Assembly (NCBI GenBank): GCA_014804285.1
Contig: JAAVAA010000075.1
Span: 1 to 16,430, forward strand
Direction of reading: 5' to 3'
DNA: 16,430 nt
Origin: Lachnospiraceae bacterium
GTDB taxonomy: Bacteria; Bacillota; Clostridia; Lachnospirales; Lachnospiraceae
A program made the translations under genes and the position numbers. This document shows, piece by piece, positions 7,147 to 14,807 of the stretch. Each line of letters starts with the position of its first letter. Within the stretch, counting starts at the first letter, position 1. The notes under the pieces were generated by a model. It saw only the letters and a program-made list of their open reading frames with translations, was not told the origin of the DNA and did not search any database.

Positions 7147-7554
7147 CTAAGCAATCATATTTACCCGGTAGCTTTCCGCCGCCTTCTGCATCTGGAATAG
7201 ATTCCTGTCATATTGCATAAAAGAAGCTTCCTGGGACTGGTTTACACCTTGCAAATCTTTAGTTACACCTGACATCGCCGCCATAACATTTTCTCCCACC
7301 GGTTTCATAATTCTGGAAGCGTTCAGCCTTCCTGCCTGCATTTGCTTATTCAACACATCTGTGAAGTTCGCTGTCTGTCCTCTCCGAAGCGGGTTCTCAT
7401 TTAAATCCTCGTCTGTAAGCCCCGAGAAGTCCGTCTTAGAGGAAACCAGATTGTTTCCGATAGGCGATACTTTTGATAAGCTGTTGCCGCTAAGTCTGTT
7501 TGTATTGTAAATAAAAGGTCTGAAATCCATAGCACCCAGTGCACCGATCCGCAT
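7147..7554 (-). CDS. conserved-looking small protein of unknown function
   Basis: Not recognised with confidence. The product is 135 residues, without signal peptide or membrane segment, so probably cytoplasmic. The N-terminus begins MRIGALGAMDFRPFIYN. The C-terminal half (about 80-135) is Met/Gln-rich and should be helical, ending QMQKAAESYRVNMIA. That end resembles the C-terminal helices of flagellar rod-type proteins (FlgC, FliE), but no flagellar gene is in view and the likeness is short. ATG 7554 has AAGAGGA about 8 nt upstream; ATG 7530 (MDFRP) is an alternative start. A sigma-A-like promoter (7593-7621) and a terminator (7109-7137) bracket it, so it appears to be a single-gene transcription unit. 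That supports its being a real gene. Confidence 0.75.
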   Translation of the reverse strand: MRIGALGAMDFRPFIYNTNRLSGNSLSKVSPIGNNLVSSKTDFSGLTDEDLNENPLRRGQTANFTDVLNKQMQAGRLNASRIMKPVGENVMAAMSGVTKDLQGVNQSQEASFMQYDRNLFQMQKAAESYRVNMIA

Positions 7555-7592
7555 AGATATATTCCTCTTCTTTCTTTTCTGATACTGCCTTT

Positions 7593-7621
7593 AGTTTATC
7601 ACAAGATCTCTTTTATCTCAA
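7593..7621 (-). promoter_or_regulatory. sigma-A-like promoter for the small orphan gene
   Basis: On the minus strand TTGAGA (7621-7616) and TAAACT (7598-7593) are separated by 17 bp, about 40 nt before the start codon at 7554. The rest of 7555-7686 shows only a weak AGACT/AGTCT stem (7621-7625 with 7631-7635). No clear terminator for the DUF308 gene that ends at 7687 is visible. Confidence 0.6.
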
Positions 7622-7686
7622 GACTATTTAAGTCTATTCACTTGCCCCTTGCCGTTATCATTAAACCAGGCATTTCCTTTTGGTAC

Positions 7687-8280
7687 TCACTGATCATCTC
7701 CGCCCATCTCCACAGCTTCTACATCTATGATCCTTTCCTTACCCTTTTTGACCTTAAAGACCCTTGATATGATCCACATATCGGATAAACCGTCATAAAT
7801 CAGGAAAATCCCAATAAGCCTTACTATGGTATCCACCACGGTAAAAGGATTGTAGATCAGAACGCCGCCCAGTACGGTGGTCAAAACCCCCATCAGGCAG
7901 GCAATCCACCACCCCTCATATCCGTCCTTTTTCAATGCAATCGCCTGAACCACATTATGTAAACCGTGTATCACAATCAGGATACCAACAATCACCGGAA
8001 CTGCCATAATGATCATTTCCGGTTTTACCAGAATCCATATGCCGATCACGGATACAATGATTCCAAAAACCATCATTCCCTGCGAAGCAATACTTCTCTC
8101 TTTACTGATCAGGTACAGTAAAATCTGTATCACACCATAGACGAGCAGTACGATTCCAAGCATCATACACACAATCTGGGTTGTGGTTCCCGGCCAGATT
8201 AAAAGCACCAGCCCCAGCACCACACACGCCAATGCCGATGCTGTATAATTTACTTTTAGTTCCTTTAAAAACTCTGCCAT
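7687..8280 (-). CDS. DUF308/HdeD-like integral membrane protein
   Basis: Membrane protein of 197 residues with about six hydrophobic helices arranged as repeated pairs (roughly 12-30, 34-58, 67-84, 88-113, 126-144 and 148-168). It has a short cytoplasmic, acidic C-terminal tail (ERIIDVEAVEMGGDD). The repeated short helices with conserved Gly and Pro (WPGTTT, VKPEM, YNPF) are typical of the DUF308/HdeD family. HdeD is linked to acid resistance in enteric bacteria, but the biochemical role in Firmicutes is not established. ATG 8280 follows an excellent AGGAGGT site at normal spacing. The upstream vanZ-like gene ends 45 nt away with no terminator between, so it is probably the last gene of the lon-engB-truA operon. 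Confidence 0.85.
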   Translation of the reverse strand: MAEFLKELKVNYTASALACVVLGLVLLIWPGTTTQIVCMMLGIVLLVYGVIQILLYLISKERSIASQGMMVFGIIVSVIGIWILVKPEMIIMAVPVIVGILIVIHGLHNVVQAIALKKDGYEGWWIACLMGVLTTVLGGVLIYNPFTVVDTIVRLIGIFLIYDGLSDMWIISRVFKVKKGKERIIDVEAVEMGGDDQ

Positions 8281-8325
8281 TTTTTTACCTCCTTTAAGTT
8301 ATCCCTTTCTGCAAAAATGCATGCC

Positions 8326-8814
8326 TTATCTTCTCTGAAAACAAGCTCTGCCCTTCTCAAACAAAATATAACCTATATAACCAATTACTGCTCCCACGCA
8401 GTTTAACAAAATATCATCCACGTCAAAAGCACCGAAAGCGCTGAACAGCTGAAACACCTCAATTCCAAGAACAAATAAGAAAACGTTCAAAAACATGATC
8501 AAAAAATTTCTGCCCCGCTTAAACACATATGGAAACAAAAACCCAAAAGGGACAAACACCGCTACATTCCCTACCAGATTCTCAAAGCTGTTCAGCATAT
8601 AAGAATAATCAATATACATTCGAATAGTCTTAAACAAAGTGAAGTTTGCTGTATCCAGCCCTTCCAGTATCACATTCTTTTCCCAAGACCCGGCAATCTC
8701 TTTAAGCTGAGCATATGGATACTTGAAAATGATCAACCGAATCACAAGCAAAAGATACAATATAAATATCATGCGGAGTTTCCTGCTTCCGCCAGCCTTT
8801 TCAGCTTTTTCCAC
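8326..8814 (-). CDS. VanZ family membrane protein
   Basis: Integral membrane protein of 162 residues. Four hydrophobic segments are visible (about 15-31, 80-101, 103-121 and 134-154). The VanZ pattern is present: NLVGNVAVFVPFGFLFP (residues about 81-97), then a Glu-containing helix (GIEVFQLF) and FDVDDILLNCVGAVIGY. VanZ of Enterococcus gives low-level teicoplanin resistance, but most clostridial homologues have no known role, and no vanA/vanX genes are present here. The start is GTG at 8814, sharing one base with the truA stop (TAGTG), and the ribosome binding site GGAGG lies within the last codons of truA. ATG 8772, preceded by AGGAAA, is an alternative that would remove 14 residues. Confidence 0.85.
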   Translation of the reverse strand: MEKAEKAGGSRKLRMIFILYLLLVIRLIIFKYPYAQLKEIAGSWEKNVILEGLDTANFTLFKTIRMYIDYSYMLNSFENLVGNVAVFVPFGFLFPYVFKRGRNFLIMFLNVFLFVLGIEVFQLFSAFGAFDVDDILLNCVGAVIGYIGYILFEKGRACFQRR

Positions 8815-9581
8815 TAATAACGAACCTCCATCAAGGTGAGTCCCTTTGCGGGCACCAGTTCTCCCGCCATTTCCCTGCTGCCGGAAGCTAAAATTTCCAG
8901 TATTTCCTCCGGTTTTCGTTTGTGTGTTCCCACTTCTAAAAGTGTTCCCGTCAGTATCCTTACCATATGATATAAAAATCCGTTTCCACTGTAAGTAAAG
9001 CGGATCTCATCCTCAATCCCCTGCCGCTTCATCGAAAAACTGCCGGTTCTTTCGATCCGTATCTCTTCTATGGTTCTCACTGTAGATTTTTTTCCCCGCT
9101 TATTTGACGTAAACGACTTAAAATCATGAGTGCCCAGAAGATATCCGGCTGCCCAGCACATGGCATCAATATCCACATCCTCCGTAATCATATGTGCAAA
9201 CCTCCGGTCAAACACATGGGGCAGCCCGGAACAGATCACACGATAACAGTAAGTCTTTCCCCGGGCATTTAATCTGCTGTGAAAACGCTCCGAAGCCTGC
9301 TCCAAAGAGATTACACTAATATCCTCCGGCAGATAGCGGTTTATATACTCTAACATCTCCTCCGGCGTCATTTCCGTATCCGCGTGAAAATTCGCTACCT
9401 GTCCCAGCGCATGGACACCTGCATCCGTTCTTCCGGAGCCTTGTACCTCTATTTTCTGTTCAGTCATTTTGGACAACAGCGCTTCCAGCTTTCCCTGAAT
9501 GGTGTTGTCCGTACTCTCCTGTCTCTGCCAGCCCTGATATCTGGTTCCCTCGTATTGGAGCGTCATCTTAAAATTGCTCAA
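8814..9581 (-). CDS. truA: tRNA pseudouridine synthase A (positions 38-40)
   Basis: Converts uridines 38-40 in the anticodon stem-loop of many tRNAs to pseudouridine, in the cytoplasm. The 255-residue length fits the family. The catalytic aspartate is D53 in GSGRTDAGVHA, followed by QVANFH; other TruA signatures are RYQGWQRQ (14-21), YCYRV and FLYHMVRILTGTLLEVG near the C-terminus. The start appears to be TTG at 9581: GGGAGGT lies 7 nt upstream, and TTG directly abuts the TAA of the dehydrogenase gene. The first ATG (9566, MTLQYEG) is 22 nt from that site and therefore less likely. It is tightly coupled to both neighbours. Confidence 0.95.
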   Translation of the reverse strand: MSNFKMTLQYEGTRYQGWQRQESTDNTIQGKLEALLSKMTEQKIEVQGSGRTDAGVHALGQVANFHADTEMTPEEMLEYINRYLPEDISVISLEQASERFHSRLNARGKTYCYRVICSGLPHVFDRRFAHMITEDVDIDAMCWAAGYLLGTHDFKSFTSNKRGKKSTVRTIEEIRIERTGSFSMKRQGIEDEIRFTYSGNGFLYHMVRILTGTLLEVGTHKRKPEEILEILASGSREMAGELVPAKGLTLMEVRY

Positions 9582-10571
9582 TTACGCTACCTCCCAGGGA
9601 TTTTCCCTGCCTTCCACAAAATATTTACAACCAAGAAGTGAATCCCTGACAACCGTCTTTACGCAGTCATCCGTATAAAAAGCCATATGATGGCTTACAG
9701 TCACATTCGGAAATCCCCGAAGAACAGCAAGCTCTCTGTTATTTAGTATATCTGATTTGTGGTCATAATAATACAAACCAAACTCATTTTCTACCACATC
9801 CAATCCGGCGCCGCCGACTTTTCCTGATTCAATCCCCTGTATCAACGCCTCCGAATCAATCAATCCGCCCCGCGCCGTATTGACGATCATCACGCCGTCC
9901 TTCATCCGGGAAATCGCCTCCTGATCGATCATATGATAATTATCATCAGTCAGAGGCGCATGCAAAGTGATCACATCAGCATTTTTCCATATCTCCTCCA
10001 GAGTGACATAGGGAACACCGCTTTCCTTTACCTCCGCACTCTCATACAGATCATAAGCAAGAAGCTTACAGCCAAATCCGGAAAGATTCTTTAGCACTGT
10101 TTTTCCGATTCGTCCTGTTCCAATAACGCCTACAGTCAAATCTTTTAACTCTCGTCCCTGAATTCCGCAGAGCGAATAATCCTGAATATTCGTGCGCTCT
10201 AATATCCGCTTCATTTTTCGTATGGTCATTAAAATCAACATAACCGCATAATCGGCTACACCGCACGGTCCATAGGGGGCGTTGGCAACTGTCATTCCAA
10301 GCTCTTTTGCCGCTTTCACATCAATATGATCATAACCTATTGTTCTTGTTGTTATATACTTTACGCCATAATCTGCAAACACCTTTAACAAGTCTGCCGG
10401 CATTTTGGAGGTGATAATATCAATGCACTCACTTCCCTTTGCCAATGCCGCATTTTCCGCATCTGGCGCATCAGGACACAAAATCAGCTCTATCCCCAAT
10501 TCCTTTCCATATTGTTCAAACAGCTCCTTCTCATCAAAGGATCTGCAATTATAAACTGTTACCTTCATCAT
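9582..10571 (-). CDS. D-lactate dehydrogenase-type 2-hydroxyacid dehydrogenase
   Basis: NAD-dependent D-isomer-specific 2-hydroxyacid dehydrogenase of 329 residues, most like D-lactate dehydrogenases, which reduce pyruvate to D-lactate in fermentation. The Rossmann fingerprint is GTGRIG (151-156). Catalytic residues are R234 (NTARGGLID), a glutamate in DVVENEFG (E261 or E263) and H295 (SHHMAFYTDD). The HxAFYTD pattern is shared with VanH and lactobacillary D-LDH. Two tandem ATGs (10571 and 10568) follow GAGGAG; I use the first. It overlaps the upstream membrane-protein gene by 23 bp. VanH-like alternatives cannot be excluded by sequence inspection, but no D-Ala-D-Lac ligase gene is here, so a fermentative role is the simpler inference. 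Confidence 0.88.
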   Translation of the reverse strand: MMKVTVYNCRSFDEKELFEQYGKELGIELILCPDAPDAENAALAKGSECIDIITSKMPADLLKVFADYGVKYITTRTIGYDHIDVKAAKELGMTVANAPYGPCGVADYAVMLILMTIRKMKRILERTNIQDYSLCGIQGRELKDLTVGVIGTGRIGKTVLKNLSGFGCKLLAYDLYESAEVKESGVPYVTLEEIWKNADVITLHAPLTDDNYHMIDQEAISRMKDGVMIVNTARGGLIDSEALIQGIESGKVGGAGLDVVENEFGLYYYDHKSDILNNRELAVLRGFPNVTVSHHMAFYTDDCVKTVVRDSLLGCKYFVEGRENPWEVA

Positions 10572-11796
10572 TCTTCAAACTCCTCTTCTGACTCTTTTCC
10601 TTCTCCGCTTCAAAACGGCGTTTCTCCCTCTCTCTGTAAATGCGCACTGCCTCCATATCCTCATAATTCAAATGACGGAAATTGCTGATGCTGGCATACA
10701 GAATCTTCAGACTATTGAGAAACGTATCAAAAACCCCTTCCTCGTACATGTTAAGAACAATAATACCAATAGGAACTGCGATGATCATTCCCACTACACC
10801 AGCCGCCTTATACCCCACAAACAAAAGAATCAATGTAGGAATCGGAGAAAGTCCTACGGAATCCCCCACAATTTTCGGTTGTATCAGTTGTCTTGCAAGC
10901 TGCCCTACACCCCAAATGATAAGCAGACCGATTACCATGGTATAGTCACTGCTAAAAAACTTTACCACAGCCCATGGCAACAGCACAGTTCCCGTTCCAA
11001 AAAATGGAAGGAGATCCAAAAACGCGACTACAATGGCTATTAAAAATGAGTAGCGTACCCGTAGGATCATAAATCCTGCTACCAGCAGTATATACATCCA
11101 TAGTTCAATCTTTAGCTGTGCTTTGAAATATCCCCCCACTGCTCTCCGCAGTCCGCGCCTCACCAACCGAAAACGGTCAATAATGGTATCCGGCAGTACC
11201 TTGGAAAAAAGATCCGAAATATACTCCCGGTCAGCAACAAACAGATAAGAGGACAAAAGGCACATAATAATCCCGATGATAATAGACGGAATATTTTGAG
11301 CAAAACGGCTGAGAGCCTCCAAGGTGGGACTGCTTAAACTTCCTACAAAGTCACCCAGATATTCTCCAATATTTGCAGTAAATCCACTGATTGCCACACT
11401 CACTTCCTTAGGCAGAAAACGCATTCCCACTTCCAGCTTTTCTCCTACCTGCGTAAAATCATGTTGAACGCTTTCCCATATTTCCGGGACTTCGCCAATA
11501 AACTCAATTGCCTGCTCCGTCAGCTTGGCACAGGTCATGTATCCGGCAAAAATAACCAGTGCAATAACCGCAATAATCACAAATGCGGAGCCGGCTTTTC
11601 TTTTAACTCGAAACGTTTTTTCCAAAAAGTGTACCAGAGGACTGGCTATCAGGGCAATAATCCATCCCACCACAAAAGGCATAAAATAGACCACCAGTCT
11701 GGGCACTACAAAGATAAATAACAGAATCATCACAAGAATGATGGACAAATTAATCAACACTTTTAAATAAGTCCGCAGCTTCGTTTTATCACTCAT
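10549..11796 (-). CDS. AI-2E family / YtvI-like integral membrane protein
   Basis: Polytopic membrane protein of 415 residues from ATG 11796. It has the PerM/AI-2E (UPF0118) layout: an N-terminal pair of hydrophobic segments (about 12-32 and 35-57), a third near 70-90, a soluble amphipathic region, and a C-terminal block with DLLPFFGTGTVLLPW, QPKIVGDSVGLSP and GVVGMIIAVPIG signatures. A charged tail follows (from about 375), rich in Glu, Lys and Arg. In spore-forming Firmicutes the closest group is the sporulation-associated YtvI; the transport substrate is unknown and AI-2 export should not be assumed. Start 11796 is chosen over an upstream in-frame start at 11838 because GGGGAGG lies 6 nt before it. 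It overlaps the engB stop by 8 bp (ATGAGTGA), suggesting translational coupling. Confidence 0.85.
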   Translation of the reverse strand: MSDKTKLRTYLKVLINLSIILVMILLFIFVVPRLVVYFMPFVVGWIIALIASPLVHFLEKTFRVKRKAGSAFVIIAVIALVIFAGYMTCAKLTEQAIEFIGEVPEIWESVQHDFTQVGEKLEVGMRFLPKEVSVAISGFTANIGEYLGDFVGSLSSPTLEALSRFAQNIPSIIIGIIMCLLSSYLFVADREYISDLFSKVLPDTIIDRFRLVRRGLRRAVGGYFKAQLKIELWMYILLVAGFMILRVRYSFLIAIVVAFLDLLPFFGTGTVLLPWAVVKFFSSDYTMVIGLLIIWGVGQLARQLIQPKIVGDSVGLSPIPTLILLFVGYKAAGVVGMIIAVPIGIIVLNMYEEGVFDTFLNSLKILYASISNFRHLNYEDMEAVRIYREREKRRFEAEKEKSQKRSLKNDEGNSL

Positions 11797-12394
11797 CGTT
11801 CGCCTCCCCAGCTTCCAAGTAGGAGTCCAAAAGTTCATAAATCTCCTCGCGCCCCTGTTTCGTTATTGAAGAGTAAGGAATTATAATTGTATTTTTCACT
11901 ACCTTGAGACCTTCACGGATCATTTTAACATGCTTTTGTATCTGACTTCTGTTGATCTTATCCAGCTTTGTCGCAATAATGATCGGTTCAAATCCCTGAT
12001 GCAGAATCCAATCGTACATAAGCCGGTCATTCCCCGAAGGCTCATGACGAATGTCAATCAGGAGAAACACCGCCTTAAGCTGCCTGGACTGGTGAAGATA
12101 ATTTTCAATCATCTTTCCCCATTTTGCCTTCTCCTGTTCGCTCACTTTAGCATAACCGTAACCCGGAAGATCCACAAAATACATCTGCTCATTGATGTTA
12201 TAAAAGTTGATGGTCTGGGTTTTCCCCGGCTGCGCGCTGGTACGCGCCAGTGCTTTTCGATTCATCAACCCGTTGATCAAAGAGGATTTTCCAACATTAC
12301 TCTTACCGGCAAAAGCAAACTCCATAAGCTTATTTTCAGGCAGCTTGCTTGTGACCCCACAAACCGTTTCCAGATTTACACTCTTTATTACCAT
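11789..12394 (-). CDS. engB: ribosome biogenesis GTP-binding protein YsxC/EngB
   Basis: Small essential-type GTPase (also called YihA/YsxC) needed for late 50S subunit assembly. From ATG 12394 it has 201 residues. The G motifs are complete: G1 GKSNVGKSS (30-38), G2 region RTSAQPGKTQT, G3 DLPGYGYA (75-82), G4 TKLDK (142-146) and G5 SSITKQG (175-181). A TTG at 12400 would add MN and has AAAGGGG 5 nt upstream, whereas ATG 12394 is 11 nt from that site, so the start is not fully settled. Either way it touches the lon stop: the TTG form overlaps it, and the ATG form starts 2 nt after it. The lon-engB order is widely conserved in Firmicutes. Confidence 0.95.
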   Translation of the reverse strand: MVIKSVNLETVCGVTSKLPENKLMEFAFAGKSNVGKSSLINGLMNRKALARTSAQPGKTQTINFYNINEQMYFVDLPGYGYAKVSEQEKAKWGKMIENYLHQSRQLKAVFLLIDIRHEPSGNDRLMYDWILHQGFEPIIIATKLDKINRSQIQKHVKMIREGLKVVKNTIIIPYSSITKQGREEIYELLDSYLEAGEANDE

Positions 12395-12396
12395 AT

Positions 12397-14760
12397 TCAA
12401 TCCAGCCCCTTTACCAGTGCACGTTTTAATATATCCTTCATATCCTTCACATATGTTATTTCAATTCCCTCTCTGATCTCTTCAGAGATTTCCTCCACAT
12501 CCTTCCGATTTTCAAAAGGAACCAGTACTTCTTTGATCCCTGCCATTTTGGCAGCCAACAGCTTTTCTTTTAGTCCGCCGATAGGAAGGGCTCTTCCCCG
12601 CAGCGTAACCTCTCCGGTCATGGCAAGGTCACTGCGCACTTCTTTTTCCGTGATTGCGGAAAACAGGGCTGTCGCCATGGTAACTCCCGCAGACGGTCCA
12701 TCCTTGGGCACTGCTCCCTGAGGAATATGTATATGAAAATCATTTTCCTTAAAAACTTCCGGACGGATTCCGTATTTTTCACCGATAGACCTGACATAAC
12801 TCATTCCGATCATGGCGGATTCTTTCATTACATCTCCCATCTGCCCGGTCAGCTCTACCTCGCCCTTGCCGGGCATCCGGTTCACTTCGATCTGCAGAGT
12901 ATCCCCGCCCACACTGGTCCATGCCAGTCCGCGGACAATACCGATTTGCGGCTTCCGGTTCGCCTTATCCAGCATGTACTTCCTTTTTCCCAGATAATGC
13001 TCCAAACCTGCTGCCGTGACACTGATCTTAGACAGCTCTTCACCGGTCTCCTGTTTTTCCAGAATCTCAATTGCCGCTTTGCGCAAGATATCCCCGATCT
13101 TCCGCTCCAGTTCGCGAACACCTGCCTCCTTGGTATAATAAGTAATGATATTTTTAAGCGCACTGTCCTGAATGGACAACATCTTTCTGGTGATACCGTT
13201 TTTCTCCATCTGCTTTTTTACCAAATGCTCCTTGGCAATATGGAACTTTTCATTTTCCGTGTAACTGCTTACCTCGATGATCTCCATACGATCCAAGAGC
13301 GGTCTTGGGATGGTCTGGGTGGTATTGGCAGTTGCTATGAAAAGCACCTCCGATAGATCCAGAGGAATCTCCACATAGTGGTCCCGAAATTTTACATTCT
13401 GCTCTCCGTCCAAAACCTCCAAAAGGGCGGAAAAAGTGTCCCCCTTATAATCATTACTCACCTTGTCGATCTCGTCAAGAAGCATCAGAGGATTTCTAAC
13501 TCCTGCCTGCTTTAAACCGGTCGCAATCCTACCCGGCATAGCTCCCACATAAGTCTTCCTGTGCCCTCTGATCTCCGCCTCGTCCCGCACGCCGCCCAAG
13601 CAGATCCGCACATACTTTTTATTCAGCGCTCTGGCTACACTTCTTGCAATGGAAGTCTTTCCGGTTCCCGGAGGTCCCACCAGACAAATAATAGGACTCT
13701 GCCCCTTTTCTGTCAGGCAGCGTATCGCCAAGAACTCCAAAATCCGCTCTTTTACCTTGGTCAGTCCATAATGATCCTGTTCCAGAATTTCTCTGGCATG
13801 CTGTATACTGCGATTGTCAGTTGATGTCTTATCCCATGGAAGTTCCAGCAAGGTCTCAATATATCCTCTTTCTACGGCTCCCTCGGAACTGCTTCCCGAA
13901 AGACTTTTAAAACGGGAAATCTCCTTTTGAATTTTTTCCTTCACCTTATCGGATGCCTGAAGGGCTGCAAGGCTTTCCTCAAACTGATCCGCATCGGAAA
14001 AAGAGCCGTCTTCCCCCAGTTCATCCTTGATATAACGAAGCTGCTCCCGAAGAAGGTATTCCTTTTGATTCTTTTCCACCCGGCCTTTAATCTTGGCAGT
14101 AATTTCTTCTCTCGCCCGTGCAATCTCTATTTCCTGCTGCAGCAGGTCAATTAAGATCTCATACCTTTCATGAAGATCCAAAGTTTCCAACAATGCCTGC
14201 TTTTTCTCAAAATCAACGGGTATGTTCATAGCGATCTGATCGATCAGTTGTTCCAGACCTTTTACCCGCGTATAACGCTGCAATGCATTCTTGTCCAGCT
14301 TTGGATAATGGGCTGCAAACTGCGCAAACATTTCCTTAAGCTGACGAAGCATTGCCTCCTGACGGATTTTTTCTTCCTCATCCGTCTCCTTCCGCATGAT
14401 CTCCTCCACAAATGCTTCCGGAAATCCGCTCTGTTCCTCATTGAAATCATGTAGTATTCCCCGGCATTTGCCTTCCACCAATACCCTTACAATCTGATTC
14501 GGCATTTTGGTAATCTGTTTGATCTGGGCAATCGTTCCTACACGGAATAATTGCTCCTTTTTCAGATTATCCGGGCTGCCGTCCTTTTGACAAATCAAAA
14601 AAATCCTTCCCTGACTGTGCATGGCTCTTTCCAGCGCCTGAATTGATTTTTCCCTGTTTAATTCAAAATGGATAACCGCTTCCGGCATGATCGTCATTCC
14701 TTTAAGCGGAATAACGGGCAGCCGCTGAAGCTGCTCTTTTTCTGCTATTTTATCGCTCAT
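12397..14760 (-). CDS. lon: ATP-dependent Lon protease (LonA)
   Basis: Cytoplasmic AAA+ serine protease of 787 residues that degrades misfolded and regulatory proteins. Domains in order: an N-terminal substrate-binding LON domain (about 10-210), a coiled-coil linker (210-300), AAA+ with Walker A GPPGTGKT (362-369) and Walker B LMLLDEID (425-432), and a C-terminal protease domain. The catalytic dyad is S690 (KDGPSAG) and K733 (GGLKEK), 43 residues apart as in E. coli Lon. The start ATG at 14760 has AGAGG 7 nt upstream. A perfect-palindrome terminator separates it from clpX, only 21 nt before the start codon. No distinct lon promoter is visible in that gap, so the gene may rely on readthrough or on a promoter inside clpX. 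No CtsR- or HrcA-type operator was seen. Confidence 0.97.
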   Translation of the reverse strand: MSDKIAEKEQLQRLPVIPLKGMTIMPEAVIHFELNREKSIQALERAMHSQGRIFLICQKDGSPDNLKKEQLFRVGTIAQIKQITKMPNQIVRVLVEGKCRGILHDFNEEQSGFPEAFVEEIMRKETDEEEKIRQEAMLRQLKEMFAQFAAHYPKLDKNALQRYTRVKGLEQLIDQIAMNIPVDFEKKQALLETLDLHERYEILIDLLQQEIEIARAREEITAKIKGRVEKNQKEYLLREQLRYIKDELGEDGSFSDADQFEESLAALQASDKVKEKIQKEISRFKSLSGSSSEGAVERGYIETLLELPWDKTSTDNRSIQHAREILEQDHYGLTKVKERILEFLAIRCLTEKGQSPIICLVGPPGTGKTSIARSVARALNKKYVRICLGGVRDEAEIRGHRKTYVGAMPGRIATGLKQAGVRNPLMLLDEIDKVSNDYKGDTFSALLEVLDGEQNVKFRDHYVEIPLDLSEVLFIATANTTQTIPRPLLDRMEIIEVSSYTENEKFHIAKEHLVKKQMEKNGITRKMLSIQDSALKNIITYYTKEAGVRELERKIGDILRKAAIEILEKQETGEELSKISVTAAGLEHYLGKRKYMLDKANRKPQIGIVRGLAWTSVGGDTLQIEVNRMPGKGEVELTGQMGDVMKESAMIGMSYVRSIGEKYGIRPEVFKENDFHIHIPQGAVPKDGPSAGVTMATALFSAITEKEVRSDLAMTGEVTLRGRALPIGGLKEKLLAAKMAGIKEVLVPFENRKDVEEISEEIREGIEITYVKDMKDILKRALVKGLD

Positions 14761-14781
14761 ATTTTAACCTCTTATATACAC

Positions 14782-14807
14782 AAAATGCCGCCATATGGCG
14801 GCATTTT
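14782..14807 (-). terminator. palindromic hairpin between clpX and lon
   Basis: A perfect 26-bp palindrome (13-bp half-sites, AAAATGCCGCCAT and its complement) starts immediately after the clpX stop codon. The transcript would end in a GC-rich stem followed by only four U, so termination may be partial. Because it is symmetrical it would also form on the opposite strand. Confidence 0.7.

Noticed and set aside
8326..10571. VanZ-like and VanH-like genes as a glycopeptide resistance cluster
   Set aside because: No vanA/vanB ligase, vanX dipeptidase or vanRS regulator is present; both genes are common singly in clostridial genomes and sit in a housekeeping operon.
10549..11796. Calling the AI-2E family protein an autoinducer-2 exporter
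   Set aside because: Only family membership is visible; most members have no shown AI-2 transport and no luxS gene is in the window.
11930..12721. 263-codon plus-strand open frame across engB and the lon 3' end
   Set aside because: Antisense to two clearly real genes with intact motifs; no credible start context or recognisable protein features.
12727..13356. 209-codon plus-strand open frame inside lon
   Set aside because: Antisense to the Lon AAA+ and linker coding sequence; no domain features, and composition follows the complement of lon codons.
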